Shown here: positions 16,105-27,209 of the stretch, piece by piece | Numbering within the stretch: the first letter of the stretch is position 1 | Layout: every line of letters begins with the position of its first letter | NCBI RefSeq assembly: GCF_014197855.1 | Contig: NZ_JACIGJ010000013.1 | Coordinates: 1-64,000, forward strand | Direction: 5' to 3' | Length of the DNA stretch: 64,000 nt | From: Roseospira marina | Lineage (GTDB): Bacteria; Pseudomonadota; Alphaproteobacteria; Rhodospirillales; Rhodospirillaceae | The notes under the pieces: generated by a model | Database searches by the model: none | Seen by the model: the letters and a program-made list of their open reading frames with translations, nothing else | Told to the model about the DNA's origin: nothing | Position numbers and translations under genes: made by a program

Positions 16105-18083
16105 TCCGTGCGCTCCCCCGTCGGCGCCCCACCGCCCCCGTCCGGACCGGCCGCCGCACCGTCGGCGTTCGCCTCGGCGGCCTGGCGTTCCGCCGGGGTC
16201 GGCGGCGGGTTGTCCACGATGGCCGCGAGTTCTTCGGGGGCGCGGCGGCGCGACGGATCCAGCCGCAGGGTTTCCATCATGACGTCGTGGGCGATCGGCG
16301 CAGCGTAGCGCGACCCGCCTCCCGCATGCTCAACGATGACCGAAATGGCGTAGCGCGGCGCCTCCGCCGGGGCGTAAGCGACGAACAGGGCGTGATCGCG
16401 GTATTTCCACGGCAGTTCGTCGTTGCCGCGCACGCCGCTCTGACGCTCCTGCATGCTGATGCGGCGGACCTGCGATGTCCCGGTCTTGCCGGCCATGGTG
16501 ATCCCATCGAGATCAATGGCCGAGGCCCGTGCGGTGCCGCGATTGCCGTTGAGCACCCGCCACATCGCGTTCCGGACCACCGCCAGCGAGGAGCGGGAAA
16601 TGCCCAGGGTCTCGAACGCCGGGGTCGGCTGCTCCTGAAGGCTGCCATCGACCATGGCCTGACGCGACAGCGTCGGGCGCACGGCCAGGCCGTCGTTGGC
16701 GATGCGCGCCGTCATGACCGCCAACTGAAGCGGCGTGGCCAGGACATAGCCCTGCCCGATGCTGGCCACCAGGGTCTCGCCCTGCACCCACGGCTGGCCG
16801 AGAGTCGCCGACTTCCACGCCTTGGTGGGGATCAGCCCCGCCGCCTCGCCCGGCAGTTCAATGTTGAGCGGGGCTCCCAGGCCGAGGCGGTTCGCCATCT
16901 CTGCGATACGCTCGATCCCGATGCGTCGCGAAACCTCGTAGAAATAGACGTCGCAGGATTGTTCGATGGCCGAGGTCAGGTTCATGTGCCCATGCCCCCA
17001 CCGCTTCCAGCAATGGAACCTATGGTTGCCCAGTTGCAGGAACCCGGGGCAGTAGACGGTTTGCTCGGGCGTCATGATGCCGCTTTCCAGAGCCGCCAGC
17101 GCCACGACCATCTTGAAGGTGGAGCCGGGGGAATACTGCCCCGCCAGCGCCTTGTTGCGCAGGGGGGCGCGCGGGTTTCCGGCCAGTTCCCCCCACTCGG
17201 CGTTGCTCAGGCCCCGGGCGAAGGCGTTCGGGTCGTAGGCCGGCATCGAGGACATCGCCAGCAGTTCACCCGTGTGCACGTCCATCACCACGCAAGCGGC
17301 GCTTTCATCGCCCAGACGGCGCGAGACGTAGTCCTGCAACCGCATGTCCAGGGTCAGTTGGACCTCGTGGCCGGGCTCCCCATCCTCGCGACGCAGCTCG
17401 CGGATCATGCGACCGACCGCGTTGACCTCCACCTGGCTGGTGCCGCTGGTGCCCCGCAGGGGCAGGTCGTACACCTTCTCGATGCCCGCCTTACCGATGC
17501 GGAAGTCCGGCAGTTGCAGCAGCGGATCGTTGCCGGCGTCGATGTCCTCCTCGGACACGGAAGCGACGTAACCGAGAATGTGCGAGGCCATATCGGCGTA
17601 GGGGTAATCGCGGGTCAGGCCCTCGTCGATGGACACACCGGGCAGATCGGGCGCGTGCACCTGCACGATCGCCATCTGCTCCCAGGTCAGGTTCTCCCGC
17701 ACGGCGACGGGCACGAAACTGCGGCGACGCTTGATTTCCTTGATGACCCGCTGGCGGTCATAGTCCGTCAACGGCACCAGCCGGCCGAAGGTCGCGAGCG
17801 TTTGCTCCAGATCCCGGGTCCGCTCCGCGATGACCAGGGCGCGGAAGTTCTGCCGGTTGACCGCCAGCGGCACCCCGTGGCGATCGACGATACGCCCGCG
17901 CGGCGGGGGAATCAGCCGCATGTTGATGCGGTTTTCCTCGGCGAGGGTGCGGTACTTCTCGGCCTCCATGACCTGGAGGTAGTACATCCGCGCGCCCAGC
18001 AGCGTGACCAGCAGCGCCTTGCCGCCGGCCAGCAACACGACCCGGCGGGTGAACACCTTTGACCGATCACCGTCCTTCTGCAT
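16101..18083 (-). CDS. mrdA: Penicillin-binding protein 2 (elongasome transpeptidase)
   Basis: A 660-residue class B PBP that crosslinks peptidoglycan during rod elongation, working with RodA and MreBCD. It has one N-terminal membrane segment (about 13-32), a pedestal/dimerisation domain with RGRIVDRHGVPLA, and a transpeptidase domain. The active-site serine is S321 in SPGSTFK. The second motif is SCD in IEQSCDVYFYE and the third is KTGT in MAGKTGTSQV. The C-terminus adds a proline- and glycine-rich tail of about 40 residues, likely disordered. It lies 12 bases after mreD and overlaps rodA by four bases. Confidence 0.96.
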   Translation of the reverse strand: MQKDGDRSKVFTRRVVLLAGGKALLVTLLGARMYYLQVMEAEKYRTLAEENRINMRLIPPPRGRIVDRHGVPLAVNRQNFRALVIAERTRDLEQTLATFGRLVPLTDYDRQRVIKEIKRRRSFVPVAVRENLTWEQMAIVQVHAPDLPGVSIDEGLTRDYPYADMASHILGYVASVSEEDIDAGNDPLLQLPDFRIGKAGIEKVYDLPLRGTSGTSQVEVNAVGRMIRELRREDGEPGHEVQLTLDMRLQDYVSRRLGDESAACVVMDVHTGELLAMSSMPAYDPNAFARGLSNAEWGELAGNPRAPLRNKALAGQYSPGSTFKMVVALAALESGIMTPEQTVYCPGFLQLGNHRFHCWKRWGHGHMNLTSAIEQSCDVYFYEVSRRIGIERIAEMANRLGLGAPLNIELPGEAAGLIPTKAWKSATLGQPWVQGETLVASIGQGYVLATPLQLAVMTARIANDGLAVRPTLSRQAMVDGSLQEQPTPAFETLGISRSSLAVVRNAMWRVLNGNRGTARASAIDLDGITMAGKTGTSQVRRISMQERQSGVRGNDELPWKYRDHALFVAYAPAEAPRYAISVIVEHAGGGSRYAAPIAHDVMMETLRLDPSRRRAPEELAAIVDNPPPTPAERQAAEANADGAAAGPDGGGGAPTGERTE

Positions 18084-18095
18084 GGCGCGCCGTCC

Positions 18096-18611
18096 TCACG
18101 ACTCCTTGGTCAGCAGGAAATGGGTCCGATCAAAGCCCCAGGCCAGGATCGGATACAACAGCAGGGTCAAGCCGTAACTGGTCGCCAAGGGCGCGGGGGC
18201 CACGACATAGCCGGACAGCAGCGCCACCGCCAGCGCCTTCAACAGGATCGCCCCGAGCGCCACCAGCGCCAGCGCCCACCAGGTGATCAGGAACGGCTTG
18301 CCCACGAAAAAGCGGTACTGGGTCAGAACCACGAACTGGGTCAGCATCAGCACCAGCGAACTGACGCCCAGCGGGGTGTTCATCAGGATGTCCTCCAGCA
18401 AACCCAGGAGGAAGCCCCCAAGATACCCCATCATGTCCGGCCGGTGGACCGCCCAGTAGTACACGCACAGCAGCGTGACCATCGGGCCGGCCCGCATGAA
18501 GCCGGGGCTCGTCATCGGCGCGATCGCCAGCAGCAGAAGCAGAAGCGACAGCGCGAACGGCAGCAGGCGCCGCGCCGTCTGGTCCAGGATCTGCCATAGC
18601 GTCGGCCGCAT
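18096..18611 (-). CDS. mreD: Rod shape-determining protein MreD
   Basis: A 171-residue inner-membrane protein with five to six hydrophobic segments, the usual size for MreD. It links MreC and the PBP2/RodA pair to MreB filaments. Sequence conservation in this family is low; the call rests on size, hydrophobic pattern, the motif MGYLGGFLLGLLEDILMNTPLG and its position between mreC (six-base gap) and mrdA (12-base gap). Confidence 0.93.
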   Translation of the reverse strand: MRPTLWQILDQTARRLLPFALSLLLLLLAIAPMTSPGFMRAGPMVTLLCVYYWAVHRPDMMGYLGGFLLGLLEDILMNTPLGVSSLVLMLTQFVVLTQYRFFVGKPFLITWWALALVALGAILLKALAVALLSGYVVAPAPLATSYGLTLLLYPILAWGFDRTHFLLTKES

Positions 18612-18617
18612 GGCCGT

Positions 18618-19493
18618 TTACTCCGTCGCGTCGGGGGGCGTCCCCGGCCCGGGATCGGCCACGATGCCCTCCGTGCCGAAATCCAGGATGCGCACCAGCT
18701 CCAGGCGGCCTTCCTCGATGAACAGCTCAACCCGGATGTGGCCCTCATCCACCGAGGCGACTACCCCCACCGGTATCCCGGGCGGAAAGGCCCCCGCCAC
18801 CCCCGAGGTGACGATTCGGTCCCCGGGCGAGATGCCGGTCTTGGCCTTCAAGAACGCCAACTCCGGCTGGTTGTCGTTGGTGCCGAGCAGGATCGCCCGC
18901 GCGCGGCTTTCCTCCATGATGACCGGTACCCGCGAATTGATGTCGGTCAGCAGCAGCACCCGACTGGAGCGGTGCCCGACCTCCGTCAAGCGCCCCACCA
19001 GGCCCTCCGCCGCGACCACCACCTGCCCCTTGCGGGCGCCGTCGCGGGCGCCGGCCGTCACCAGCAGGCTGCGGGCGAACACACCGCCCGTGTCCGCCAC
19101 GATCCGGCCCGTGATGTAACCAGGGCGCGGATCCGGCACGAGATTCGACAGCTCGCGCAGCCGCTGGTTCTCCACCTGGAGCTGGCGGGCCAGGGTCTGC
19201 CAGCGCAGCAGGCGCTGGTTCTCCTCACGCAGACGGGCGTTCTCCTCGCGGATGGCGGCGAGTTCACGGATGTTGTTCATCACCGCACCGACGCTGGCGG
19301 CCGGTTTCGACATGACCTCCAGCACCGGGGCCAACGCATCGGTCACCGTGTGGCTCAGGCGCGCGACCAGCACCGTGTCGGCCTTCCCCAGGAGCATCAG
19401 GCCGAACGCCGCCACCACCAGCACGACGAAGGCGAGCCGGTGCAAGGCCACCTTCATGGCCCCGAAACGGGACATCTGGCCGTTGGGCTGCAT
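18618..19493 (-). CDS. mreC: Rod shape-determining protein MreC
   Basis: A 291-residue bitopic protein whose periplasmic part activates PBP2. The membrane segment is at about residues 18-40, followed by a coiled coil (EENARLREENQRLLRWQ) and the two-barrel MreC domain, with GLVGRLTEVG and SRVLLLTDINSRVPV as typical motifs. ATG 19493 was chosen; it has a GAGG element upstream, while the frame also offers a GTG at 19580. The acidic, proline-rich C-terminal tail is short. It follows mreB after about 150 bases. Confidence 0.94.
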   Translation of the reverse strand: MQPNGQMSRFGAMKVALHRLAFVVLVVAAFGLMLLGKADTVLVARLSHTVTDALAPVLEVMSKPAASVGAVMNNIRELAAIREENARLREENQRLLRWQTLARQLQVENQRLRELSNLVPDPRPGYITGRIVADTGGVFARSLLVTAGARDGARKGQVVVAAEGLVGRLTEVGHRSSRVLLLTDINSRVPVIMEESRARAILLGTNDNQPELAFLKAKTGISPGDRIVTSGVAGAFPPGIPVGVVASVDEGHIRVELFIEEGRLELVRILDFGTEGIVADPGPGTPPDATE

Positions 19494-19646
19494 TGCGGGC
19501 TGCCTCGTCGCCGACACAAGCGGGCGGGTGCGCGGTTTTGGGTCGATCGTCGATCCGCGCGCTCCCGAAAGGGCGGGCACGGCAGGTACGCCGACACCTC
19601 AAACGGATGGATCGGAACCGCGCGGTCCCGGACCGGATGCCCGGAC

Positions 19647-21161
<1,515 letters not shown>

Positions 21162-22244
21162 ATGGCCGGCGAAGGACTGATACGCACACTGACGGGCATT
21201 CTGTGGTTCGGCGCCGTGGTGCTGCTGGGCGCCCTATTGATCGTCGGCAAGGACATCCTGGTGCCCTTCGCGGTGGCGGTCATCGTCTGGTACTTCATCA
21301 ACGCGCTGGCGGAGGGGATCGGCACCCTGCCCCGGATCGGCCCGCGCCTGCCGGGCAAGGTGTGCATGGCGCTGGCGCTGGGCGTCATCACGCTGTTGCT
21401 CATTCTGTTCGGGCGCATGGCGAGCCAGAACATCGCCGACGTTACGGAGGCCGCCCCCGAATACCAGAAGAACCTGCGCTCGCTGCTGCATGATACCGCG
21501 ACGCTGTTCGGGTTCAACGGTCCGGTCAATATCGAGGACCTCATCCAGCAGATCCAGATCGCGGATCTGGTCCCACAGATCGCAAGCGCGGTGTCGAGCT
21601 TGGTCGGACAGGCCGGGCTGATCCTGGTCTACACCCTGTTCCTGCTGGTGGAACAGCGGCGGTTCGGCGCCAAGCTGCACGCCCTGTTTCCCGACCCGGA
21701 GCGGGAAAACTGGGTCCGGACCCTGCTGAGTCGGATCCAGGTGGACATCAAGACCTACGTCTGGATCAAAACGCTGACCAGCCTGTTGACCGGGGCCGTC
21801 AGCTACGGGGTTCTGTTGATCGTGGGCGTGGACTACGCGCCGTTCTGGGCCGTCGTCATCTTTCTGCTGAACTATATCCCGACCATCGGCTCACTGCTCG
21901 GGGTGGCGTTTCCCGCCGTTCTGGCGCTGGTCCAGTTCGATACGCCGGCGCAGGCGCTGGTGGTCGCCGGGGTCCTCGGCAGCTTTCAGTTCTCCATCGG
22001 CAACATCCTGGAACCACGCCTGATGGGGCAGTCCCTGAACCTCAGCCCGCTGGTCGTGATCCTGTCGCTGGTGATCTGGGGCAGCGTCTGGGGCGTCGTC
22101 GGCATGTTCCTCTGCGTGCCGCTGACGGGGATCATCATGATCGTGATGTCCTACTTCCCGGCCACCCGGCCGATCGCCATCCTCCTGTCCAGCGACGGAC
22201 AATTGCGCCACGCCGAAAACCAGGAGCAGACGACCGGCGCCTGA
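21162..22244 (+). CDS. AI-2E family transporter (PerM-like)
   Basis: A 360-residue inner-membrane protein of the AI-2E exporter/PerM superfamily. It has seven to eight hydrophobic segments, including two N-terminal ones, a soluble middle part (VTEAAPEYQKNLRSLLHD), and the conserved C-terminal block NYIPTIGSLLGVAFPAVLAL with GNILEPRLMGQSLNLSPLVVILSLVIWG. Members export autoinducer-2 or other small molecules, or act as Na+/H+ antiporters; the substrate here is unknown. ATG 21162 follows AAGGAGG with ten-base spacing, favoured over the upstream alternative at 21123. Confidence 0.9.
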   Translation: MAGEGLIRTLTGILWFGAVVLLGALLIVGKDILVPFAVAVIVWYFINALAEGIGTLPRIGPRLPGKVCMALALGVITLLLILFGRMASQNIADVTEAAPEYQKNLRSLLHDTATLFGFNGPVNIEDLIQQIQIADLVPQIASAVSSLVGQAGLILVYTLFLLVEQRRFGAKLHALFPDPERENWVRTLLSRIQVDIKTYVWIKTLTSLLTGAVSYGVLLIVGVDYAPFWAVVIFLLNYIPTIGSLLGVAFPAVLALVQFDTPAQALVVAGVLGSFQFSIGNILEPRLMGQSLNLSPLVVILSLVIWGSVWGVVGMFLCVPLTGIIMIVMSYFPATRPIAILLSSDGQLRHAENQEQTTGA

Positions 22245-22358
22245 CGCCACACGGGCGCTCCGTGCCGACACGGGCGCACAACGGCCATCCCGGTTGACCG
22301 GAGGGCGGGATTGGTCTAACCCGCCGCCATCCTTCCTTTCGTTCGGACACCCTCCACG

Positions 22359-23357
22359 ATGAAGCGTATCTTCTCCGGCGTTCAGCCGACCGGTAACCTG
22401 CATCTCGGCAACTATCTTGGCGCGATCCGCAACTGGGTTCAGCTGCAGAAGGACTACGAAAGCATCTTCTGCGTCGTCGATATGCACGCGATCACCGTGT
22501 GGCAGGACCCGGCGGAACTGACTCGGACCACGCGCGAAGTCACGGCGGCCTACATCGCCGCCGGCATCGACCCCGAAGCCTGCATCATCTTCCACCAGTC
22601 CGCCGTGCCGGGGCACGCCCAACTGGCGTGGGTGTTCAACTGCGTCGCCCGCATGGGCTGGCTGAACCGCATGACGCAGTTCAAGGAAAAGGCCGGCAAG
22701 CACAAGGAAAACGCCTCGGTCGGGCTGTTCGCTTATCCGGACCTGATGGCGGCGGACATCCTGCTGTACAAGGCCACCCATGTGCCGGTGGGCGAAGACC
22801 AGAAGCAGCACCTGGAGCTGACCCGTGACATCGCCCAGAAGTTCAACAACGACTTCGGGCGCGAGGTGTTCCCGATCACGGAGCCGTTGATCCTGGGCAC
22901 CGCGACGCGCGTCATGTCCCTGCGCGACGGCTCCAAGAAGATGAGCAAGTCCGAGACATCGGATTTTTCGCGCATCAACCTGCGTGACGACGCCGACCTG
23001 ATCGCCCAGAAGATCCGCAAGGCCAAGACCGACCCGGAGCCGCTGCCCAGCGAGATCGCAGGCCTAGAGAACCGGCCGGAAGCCGCGAATCTGGTCGGCA
23101 TCTTCGCCGCCCTGTCGGACTCGACCCGCGAGGCGGTGCTGGCCGAGCATGGCGGCCAGCCCTTCAGCGCCTTCAAGCAGTCCCTGACCGACCTGTCCGT
23201 GGAGGTGCTCGGCCCCATGAACGCCGAAATGAACCGCCTGCTCGCCAACCCCGACGAGATCGACGCCATCCTGAAGCGCGGGGCGGAGCGCGCCCAGGCC
23301 ATCGCCGGCCCGATCCTGGACGAGGTCTACGAGACGGTCGGCTTCCTGCGTCCCTGA
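22359..23357 (+). CDS. trpS: Tryptophanyl-tRNA synthetase
   Basis: A 332-residue class I aminoacyl-tRNA synthetase that charges tRNA-Trp. The HIGH-type signature is [12 protein letters not shown] near the N-terminus and the KMSKS motif is at residues 194-198. The signature GVQPTG and the Trp-pocket region ([20 protein letters not shown]) fit the bacterial TrpRS subgroup. The Shine-Dalgarno sequence before the ATG is weak. It is followed by a glutaredoxin gene on the same strand. Confidence 0.98.
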   Translation: MKRIFSGVQPTGNLHLGNYLGAIRNWVQLQKDYESIFCVVDMHAITVWQDPAELTRTTREVTAAYIAAGIDPEACIIFHQSAVPGHAQLAWVFNCVARMGWLNRMTQFKEKAGKHKENASVGLFAYPDLMAADILLYKATHVPVGEDQKQHLELTRDIAQKFNNDFGREVFPITEPLILGTATRVMSLRDGSKKMSKSETSDFSRINLRDDADLIAQKIRKAKTDPEPLPSEIAGLENRPEAANLVGIFAALSDSTREAVLAEHGGQPFSAFKQSLTDLSVEVLGPMNAEMNRLLANPDEIDAILKRGAERAQAIAGPILDEVYETVGFLRP

Positions 23358-23497
23358 CGGGACACGGCCGGGGTCCTTCCAAGGCGCGCCCATCGGAAAC
23401 GCGGCCATCGCGCGCGGCTCCCTCGGGCGCGCGGGTTGCGGGGGCGGGGGTGTCCGGCCTATATCGACCCCGTTCCGGTGCAAGGAGGACGACACGC

Positions 23498-23761
23498 ATG
23501 GTTCAGGTCGAGATCTATACGAAATCCAGTTGCACGTTCTGCGCCAAGGCCAAGGCCTGGATGCAGGAGCACGGCATTTCCTACACCGAGCACGATGTGT
23601 CCACCGCGGCGGCCTTCACCGAGATGAAGCAGCGGCTGCCGGACGCCAAGACGGTGCCGCAGATCCTGATGGATGGTCACCTGATCGGCGGATACGACAC
23701 GCTGAAGCAATACGAGCAGGCGCTGCTCGAAAAGCTGAAGGCCGCAGGCGCCGCCAGCTAA
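23498..23761 (+). CDS. grxC: Glutaredoxin 3 type, CTFC active site
   Basis: An 87-residue glutathione-dependent thiol-disulfide reductase of the thioredoxin fold. The active-site pair is C12-x-x-C15, written CTFC rather than the more usual CPYC, so the proline is replaced by Thr. The cis-proline motif TVPQILMDG and the glutathione-binding GGYDTL are present. ATG 23498 follows AAGGAGG; the longer frame from 23450 adds non-family residues. It lies between trpS and arfB, about 140 and 100 bases away. Confidence 0.9.
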   Translation: MVQVEIYTKSSCTFCAKAKAWMQEHGISYTEHDVSTAAAFTEMKQRLPDAKTVPQILMDGHLIGGYDTLKQYEQALLEKLKAAGAAS

Positions 23762-23860
23762 AGGGGTCGGCCGGGCCGGGAGCCGCGCCATGCGCCCCCC
23801 CGCACCGGCCCTCCCCTTTCGGCGGCGCGGCGCCCCGGCCCGAACGGAGCCCGTTCCGCC

Positions 23861-24280
23861 ATGCTGACCGTGACACCGACCCTGGCGATTCCCGACACCG
23901 AGATCGAGGAGACCTTCGCGCGCGCCTCCGGTCCCGGCGGCCAGAACGTCAACAAGGTCGAGACGGCCGTGTGCCTGCGCTTTGACGTGCGCCGCTCGCC
24001 GTCGCTGCCCGACGCGGTGCGGACCCGGCTGGAACGGCTCGCCGGGCGGCGCTTGACGCGCGACGGCGTCCTGGTCATCAACGCCGACCGCTTCCGTCAG
24101 CAGGAGCGCAACCGCGCCGATGCGCGGGAACGGTTGGCCGAGCTCATCCGCCAAGCCACATATGTGCCCCGGTCGCGCACACCGACCCGCCCCGGCCGCG
24201 CCGCGAAAGAGCGGCGGCTGGCCAGCAAGGCCCAGCGCGGCCGCACGAAATCCCTGCGCGGCCGCCCGAACCTGGATTGA
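23861..24280 (+). CDS. arfB: Alternative ribosome-rescue peptidyl-tRNA hydrolase ArfB
   Basis: A 139-residue codon-independent release factor that frees ribosomes stalled without a stop codon. The GGQ motif is at residues 26-28 in GPGGQNVNK, within the small catalytic domain. The last 35 residues are strongly basic (KERRLASKAQRGRTKSLRGR), the tail that enters the empty mRNA channel. It lacks the stop-codon recognition domains of RF1/RF2. Formerly YaeJ. GGAG lies about ten bases before the ATG. Confidence 0.95.
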   Translation: MLTVTPTLAIPDTEIEETFARASGPGGQNVNKVETAVCLRFDVRRSPSLPDAVRTRLERLAGRRLTRDGVLVINADRFRQQERNRADARERLAELIRQATYVPRSRTPTRPGRAAKERRLASKAQRGRTKSLRGRPNLD

Positions 24281-24330
24281 GCCAGAACGGATACTGGTTG
24301 GTGTCGTGATACCGGCGGGCGCCGCAGCCT

Positions 24331-24615
24331 TTACCGGCCGCGCTTCGGATCCACCGTGGGGCGCCGAACAGCGCGGCGCCGGTGAATGGCCACCGCCACA
24401 CCCACATAACACGCGCCCAGCAGAAAAAACACGGCGACCGATGTGCCGAACGCGGCTAGGTCAGCATCACGCACGCCAAGCGCAGTGTAAGCATCGTGGC
24501 TGAGATAAAACAGAAGAAAGCAGCCGACCAACGACGACATAATGTACACGCTCAGGAGGACGGTGCCTGCCATGTCAATAAAAAATTGGACTAGATATGG
24601 CATAACGCGCTTCAT
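24331..24615 (-). CDS. Small hypothetical membrane protein (94 aa)
   Basis: I do not recognise a family. Two hydrophobic segments lie at about residues 14-38 and 56-78, and the C-terminal tail is basic (HRRRAVRRPTVDPKRGR), so the tail is expected on the cytoplasmic side. The reading frame has AT-rich codons in its first half and sits at the edge of an AT-rich stretch that may be its promoter. The start at 24615 has no strong ribosome-binding site, and a second ATG (residue 5) is possible. It is convergent with arfB. Confidence 0.55.
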   Translation of the reverse strand: MKRVMPYLVQFFIDMAGTVLLSVYIMSSLVGCFLLFYLSHDAYTALGVRDADLAAFGTSVAVFFLLGACYVGVAVAIHRRRAVRRPTVDPKRGR

Positions 24616-25176
24616 TTAAGGGCGTCCCCAATTTTTACAAATGCCCACAACTTAAACTGAGATTTTACTCGATTGCGCACTATATTAAATAAATTAAGCA
24701 AGACCATTCTCTAAAAGAAAACACAAAAAATCAAGAGATTAAGCTCTCAATCTATTATATATGCTTGGATTAGTCGCCCGAAGCCTGTGCGAGGCATTCG
24801 ATGCGCGTTCAAGAACACCCTGTGCCAACACCACGCCCGCAACAGACCCAACCCCAAATCGAATTGCAAATGTTGTGATAGCCCGCGCAACCATTTTTCT
24901 TGCGATCAACGTACCAAATGTAATGTGTCAGAACCATCCCGGCTCCGAGACGGGACACCGTGCACCACCGCTTTCCCAATATCGAACAGGCGCATCCGAC
25001 ACCCTCTCCGCAATGATCGGCTCGGGCATCATTGCACGCAAAGAGGGTTGGCCAGCCGGAGCTGCGCGCTCACGCACCGTTCCGACACGCGGCCGCCCCG
25101 CGACATACCGAGACGGATAAGGCTGGGCGTGTCCGCGCTCCCAAGCAAGCGCGGGAGCGCCCCGCGCGGGGCCGGA
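24616..25176. other. Intergenic region with an AT-rich island
   Basis: 561 bases without a supported gene. Positions 24620-24780 are strikingly AT-rich for this genome and then grade into normal composition by about 25000. The left part probably holds the promoter of the small membrane protein. An open frame at 24761-25120 is present but has no recognisable product or convincing start. No RNA gene could be identified by eye. Confidence 0.4.
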
Positions 25177-26106
25177 TCAGCCGTCGGCGGTGATCCGCGC
25201 CACCAGTTCGGCCATCACGTCGCGGGCCTTGTCGTTGGCGATCTGGCAGGTTCCGGCGGCGTGATGACCGCCGCCGCCGTATTCCAGCATCAGCGCGCCG
25301 ATGTTGGTGCGGGAGGACCGGTCGAAGATCGACTTGCCGACCGCGAACACCGTGTTCTGCTGCTTCAGGCCCCACAGCGCGTGTATCGACACGTTGCACT
25401 GGGGATAGAGCGCGTAGACCATGAAGCGGTTGCCGGCCCAGATGGTCTCCTCCTGACGGAGGTCCAGGACCACCAGGTTCCCGTGCACCGTACCGCAGCG
25501 CTGGAGCTGATCCTTGAAGCGCTCCTGATGCTCCATGTACAGGTCGACGCGCTCGCGCACGTCGGGCAACTCCAGGATGGCATCGATGCCGTGATCGAGG
25601 CAGCAGTCGATCAGCGTCATCATCAGATCGTAGTTGGAGATCCGGAAGGTGCGGAAGCGGCCCAGGCCGGTGCGCGCGTCCATGATGAAGTTCAGGAGTT
25701 CCCAGCCTTTGGGATTGAGAACCTCGTCCTTGTCGTATTGGGCGGAATCGGCCTTGTCGACCGCTTCCATCATCTCGTCGGAAATGCGCGGGAACGCCGT
25801 TTTGCCGCCGAAGTGCTCATAGACGACGCGCGCCGCCGACGGTGCCAGCGGATCAATGATGTGGTTGTCATGGCGGCCAACGCGGACCGTCTCCGACAGG
25901 TGGTGGTCGAACGCGAGATGGACGCCGGGCACGTATGGCAGGTTCGTCGTGATATCGTTGCCCGTGACGTCGATCTTGCCGTCCTGCATATCCTTCGGAT
26001 GGACGAACTTGATCTCGTCGACGAGGTCGAGTTCCTTCAGCAGCGCGGCACAGACCAGACCGTCGAAATCGCTGCGCGTCACCAGTCGATGCTTGGCGTC
26101 CGCCAT
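25177..26106 (-). CDS. DHH family phosphoesterase (exopolyphosphatase-like)
   Basis: A 309-residue protein of the DHH/DHHA1 superfamily of manganese-dependent phosphoesterases, which includes exopolyphosphatases, RecJ and nanoRNases. Metal-binding motifs are RSDFDGLVCAALL at the N-terminus, the DHH triad in HLAFDHHLSE (about residues 66-70), and a later Asp in VDKADSAQYD. The C-terminal DHHA1 motif is GGGGHHAAGTCQ. The start ATG follows AGGAG at eight-base spacing. The substrate is not determined; short nucleotides, cyclic dinucleotides or polyphosphate are possible. It is divergent from a lipoprotein gene. Confidence 0.88.
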   Translation of the reverse strand: MADAKHRLVTRSDFDGLVCAALLKELDLVDEIKFVHPKDMQDGKIDVTGNDITTNLPYVPGVHLAFDHHLSETVRVGRHDNHIIDPLAPSAARVVYEHFGGKTAFPRISDEMMEAVDKADSAQYDKDEVLNPKGWELLNFIMDARTGLGRFRTFRISNYDLMMTLIDCCLDHGIDAILELPDVRERVDLYMEHQERFKDQLQRCGTVHGNLVVLDLRQEETIWAGNRFMVYALYPQCNVSIHALWGLKQQNTVFAVGKSIFDRSSRTNIGALMLEYGGGGHHAAGTCQIANDKARDVMAELVARITADG

Positions 26107-26497
26107 GCCCGTTTCTCCTTTTGTACGGCGCGTCGTACCGCCTGTTGTCCGGGCCCGTGAACCGCCCGACCGCGCGCGGAGTCCGCAGTGCACGGTCCGG
26201 TCTGGCGCGCATCGCCCAGCCGCACGCGACCAAAGCGTTTGTCGGCACCACAAAGCCCCTTTTGGGCCTCACGCCGAGCTCCGTCATACTGTAGCCTCGG
26301 GGCGGGGCGCAAGCGCGGTTGGACGACAGCGCTGTCAAACCCTGGAATGCCCCCCGCAGTGGCACACTGGCGTCATAGAGCAGGACGGACGACAGCGCAG
26401 GACGCACCCGGACCCCATTCGGGACTCCCTGCCCGGCGCTTGTTGCCGGCCGCCGAGGCCGGTACGGTGTCGCCCCCTTCAGCCAGGACCGCCTCCG
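26107..26497. other. Divergent intergenic region DHH gene / lipoprotein gene
   Basis: 391 bases that should carry promoters for both neighbours. A 16-base inverted repeat with five-base arms (GTACG/CGTAC) lies at 26123-26138, within 20 to 35 bases of the DHH gene start, and could be an operator. Frames that cross this region on either strand are extensions of neighbouring genes or chance openings. Confidence 0.4.
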
Positions 26498-27004
26498 ATG
26501 CCCCTGACCGCCTGTCGCCAGCCCCCCGCCCCCGCCGTTCGGTCCGCGCCACACCGCCGTCGGACCGTGCCGGCCGTGGCGACGGCCGTGGCCGCGGCGC
26601 TTCTGCTGACGGCCTGCGGGGCGCCCTTCGTCGATGCCCGGCGCGAGGCGGGCAGCACCCAGACCGTCGGCGCCTCCTCGCCCGACGCGCCGGTCGTCTG
26701 CTACGCCAAGGGCGAGACGTCTCCGGCCGAGGTCGCCGCCCTGGCCAACGCGGTCTGTGCCGAGACCGGCCGCGCCGCCCGCTTCGACAGCGAGGACCTC
26801 TTGCAGTGCCGCCTGATGCAGCCCTGGCGGGCTCACTTCACCTGCGTCGCGCCGGACGCCCCCGGCGCCGGCACCCAACCCCCGGGCCCCGGCGGGCGCG
26901 ACTCCGGCCGATCACCCTCTTTTCGGGGCGATTCTGGGGGGCGCAATCCTGCGGACGGCTCCGTCTATCCCGGCGGGCATCTTCCGGCACCCCCTCGTCT
27001 TTAA
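26498..27004 (+). CDS. Hypothetical lipoprotein
   Basis: A 168-residue protein with an N-terminal basic region, a hydrophobic segment at about residues 26-38 and a lipobox LTACG, so it should be lipid-modified at that Cys and attached to the inner or outer membrane. The mature part has a Cys-containing core (VVCYAKGETSPAEVAALANAVC, then LLQCRLMQPWRAHFTCV) with four Cys residues that may pair. The tail from about residue 120 is rich in Gly, Pro and Ser, and likely disordered. The family is not recognised. AGGA lies eight bases before the ATG. Confidence 0.72.
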   Translation: MPLTACRQPPAPAVRSAPHRRRTVPAVATAVAAALLLTACGAPFVDARREAGSTQTVGASSPDAPVVCYAKGETSPAEVAALANAVCAETGRAARFDSEDLLQCRLMQPWRAHFTCVAPDAPGAGTQPPGPGGRDSGRSPSFRGDSGGRNPADGSVYPGGHLPAPPRL

Positions 27005-27209
27005 GGACTCCCGCCGCCCCCGCCCCGCCGACACGGAATCGTGAACCGCCACGGAACACTTTGCCAGGGAACGAAAACACGCCTAAGATGGCGCTATGAC
27101 GAAAGGCTAGGTTCAACAGGGCTTCAGCGAGGCCCCGGCCTGAGCGAGTGAGGGACGGAGCGCGGCAAGCGTCGGCACACGGCCCGCCGCCCAGAGACAT
27201 GAGGCTCCG

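Noticed and set aside
16287-18062. A long plus-strand frame opposite mrdA.
   Set aside because: It mirrors the penicillin-binding protein codons and contains no recognisable domain.
24761-25120. A plus-strand frame of 119 codons after the AT-rich island.
   Set aside because: The start is poor, the product is not recognisable and codon use is irregular.
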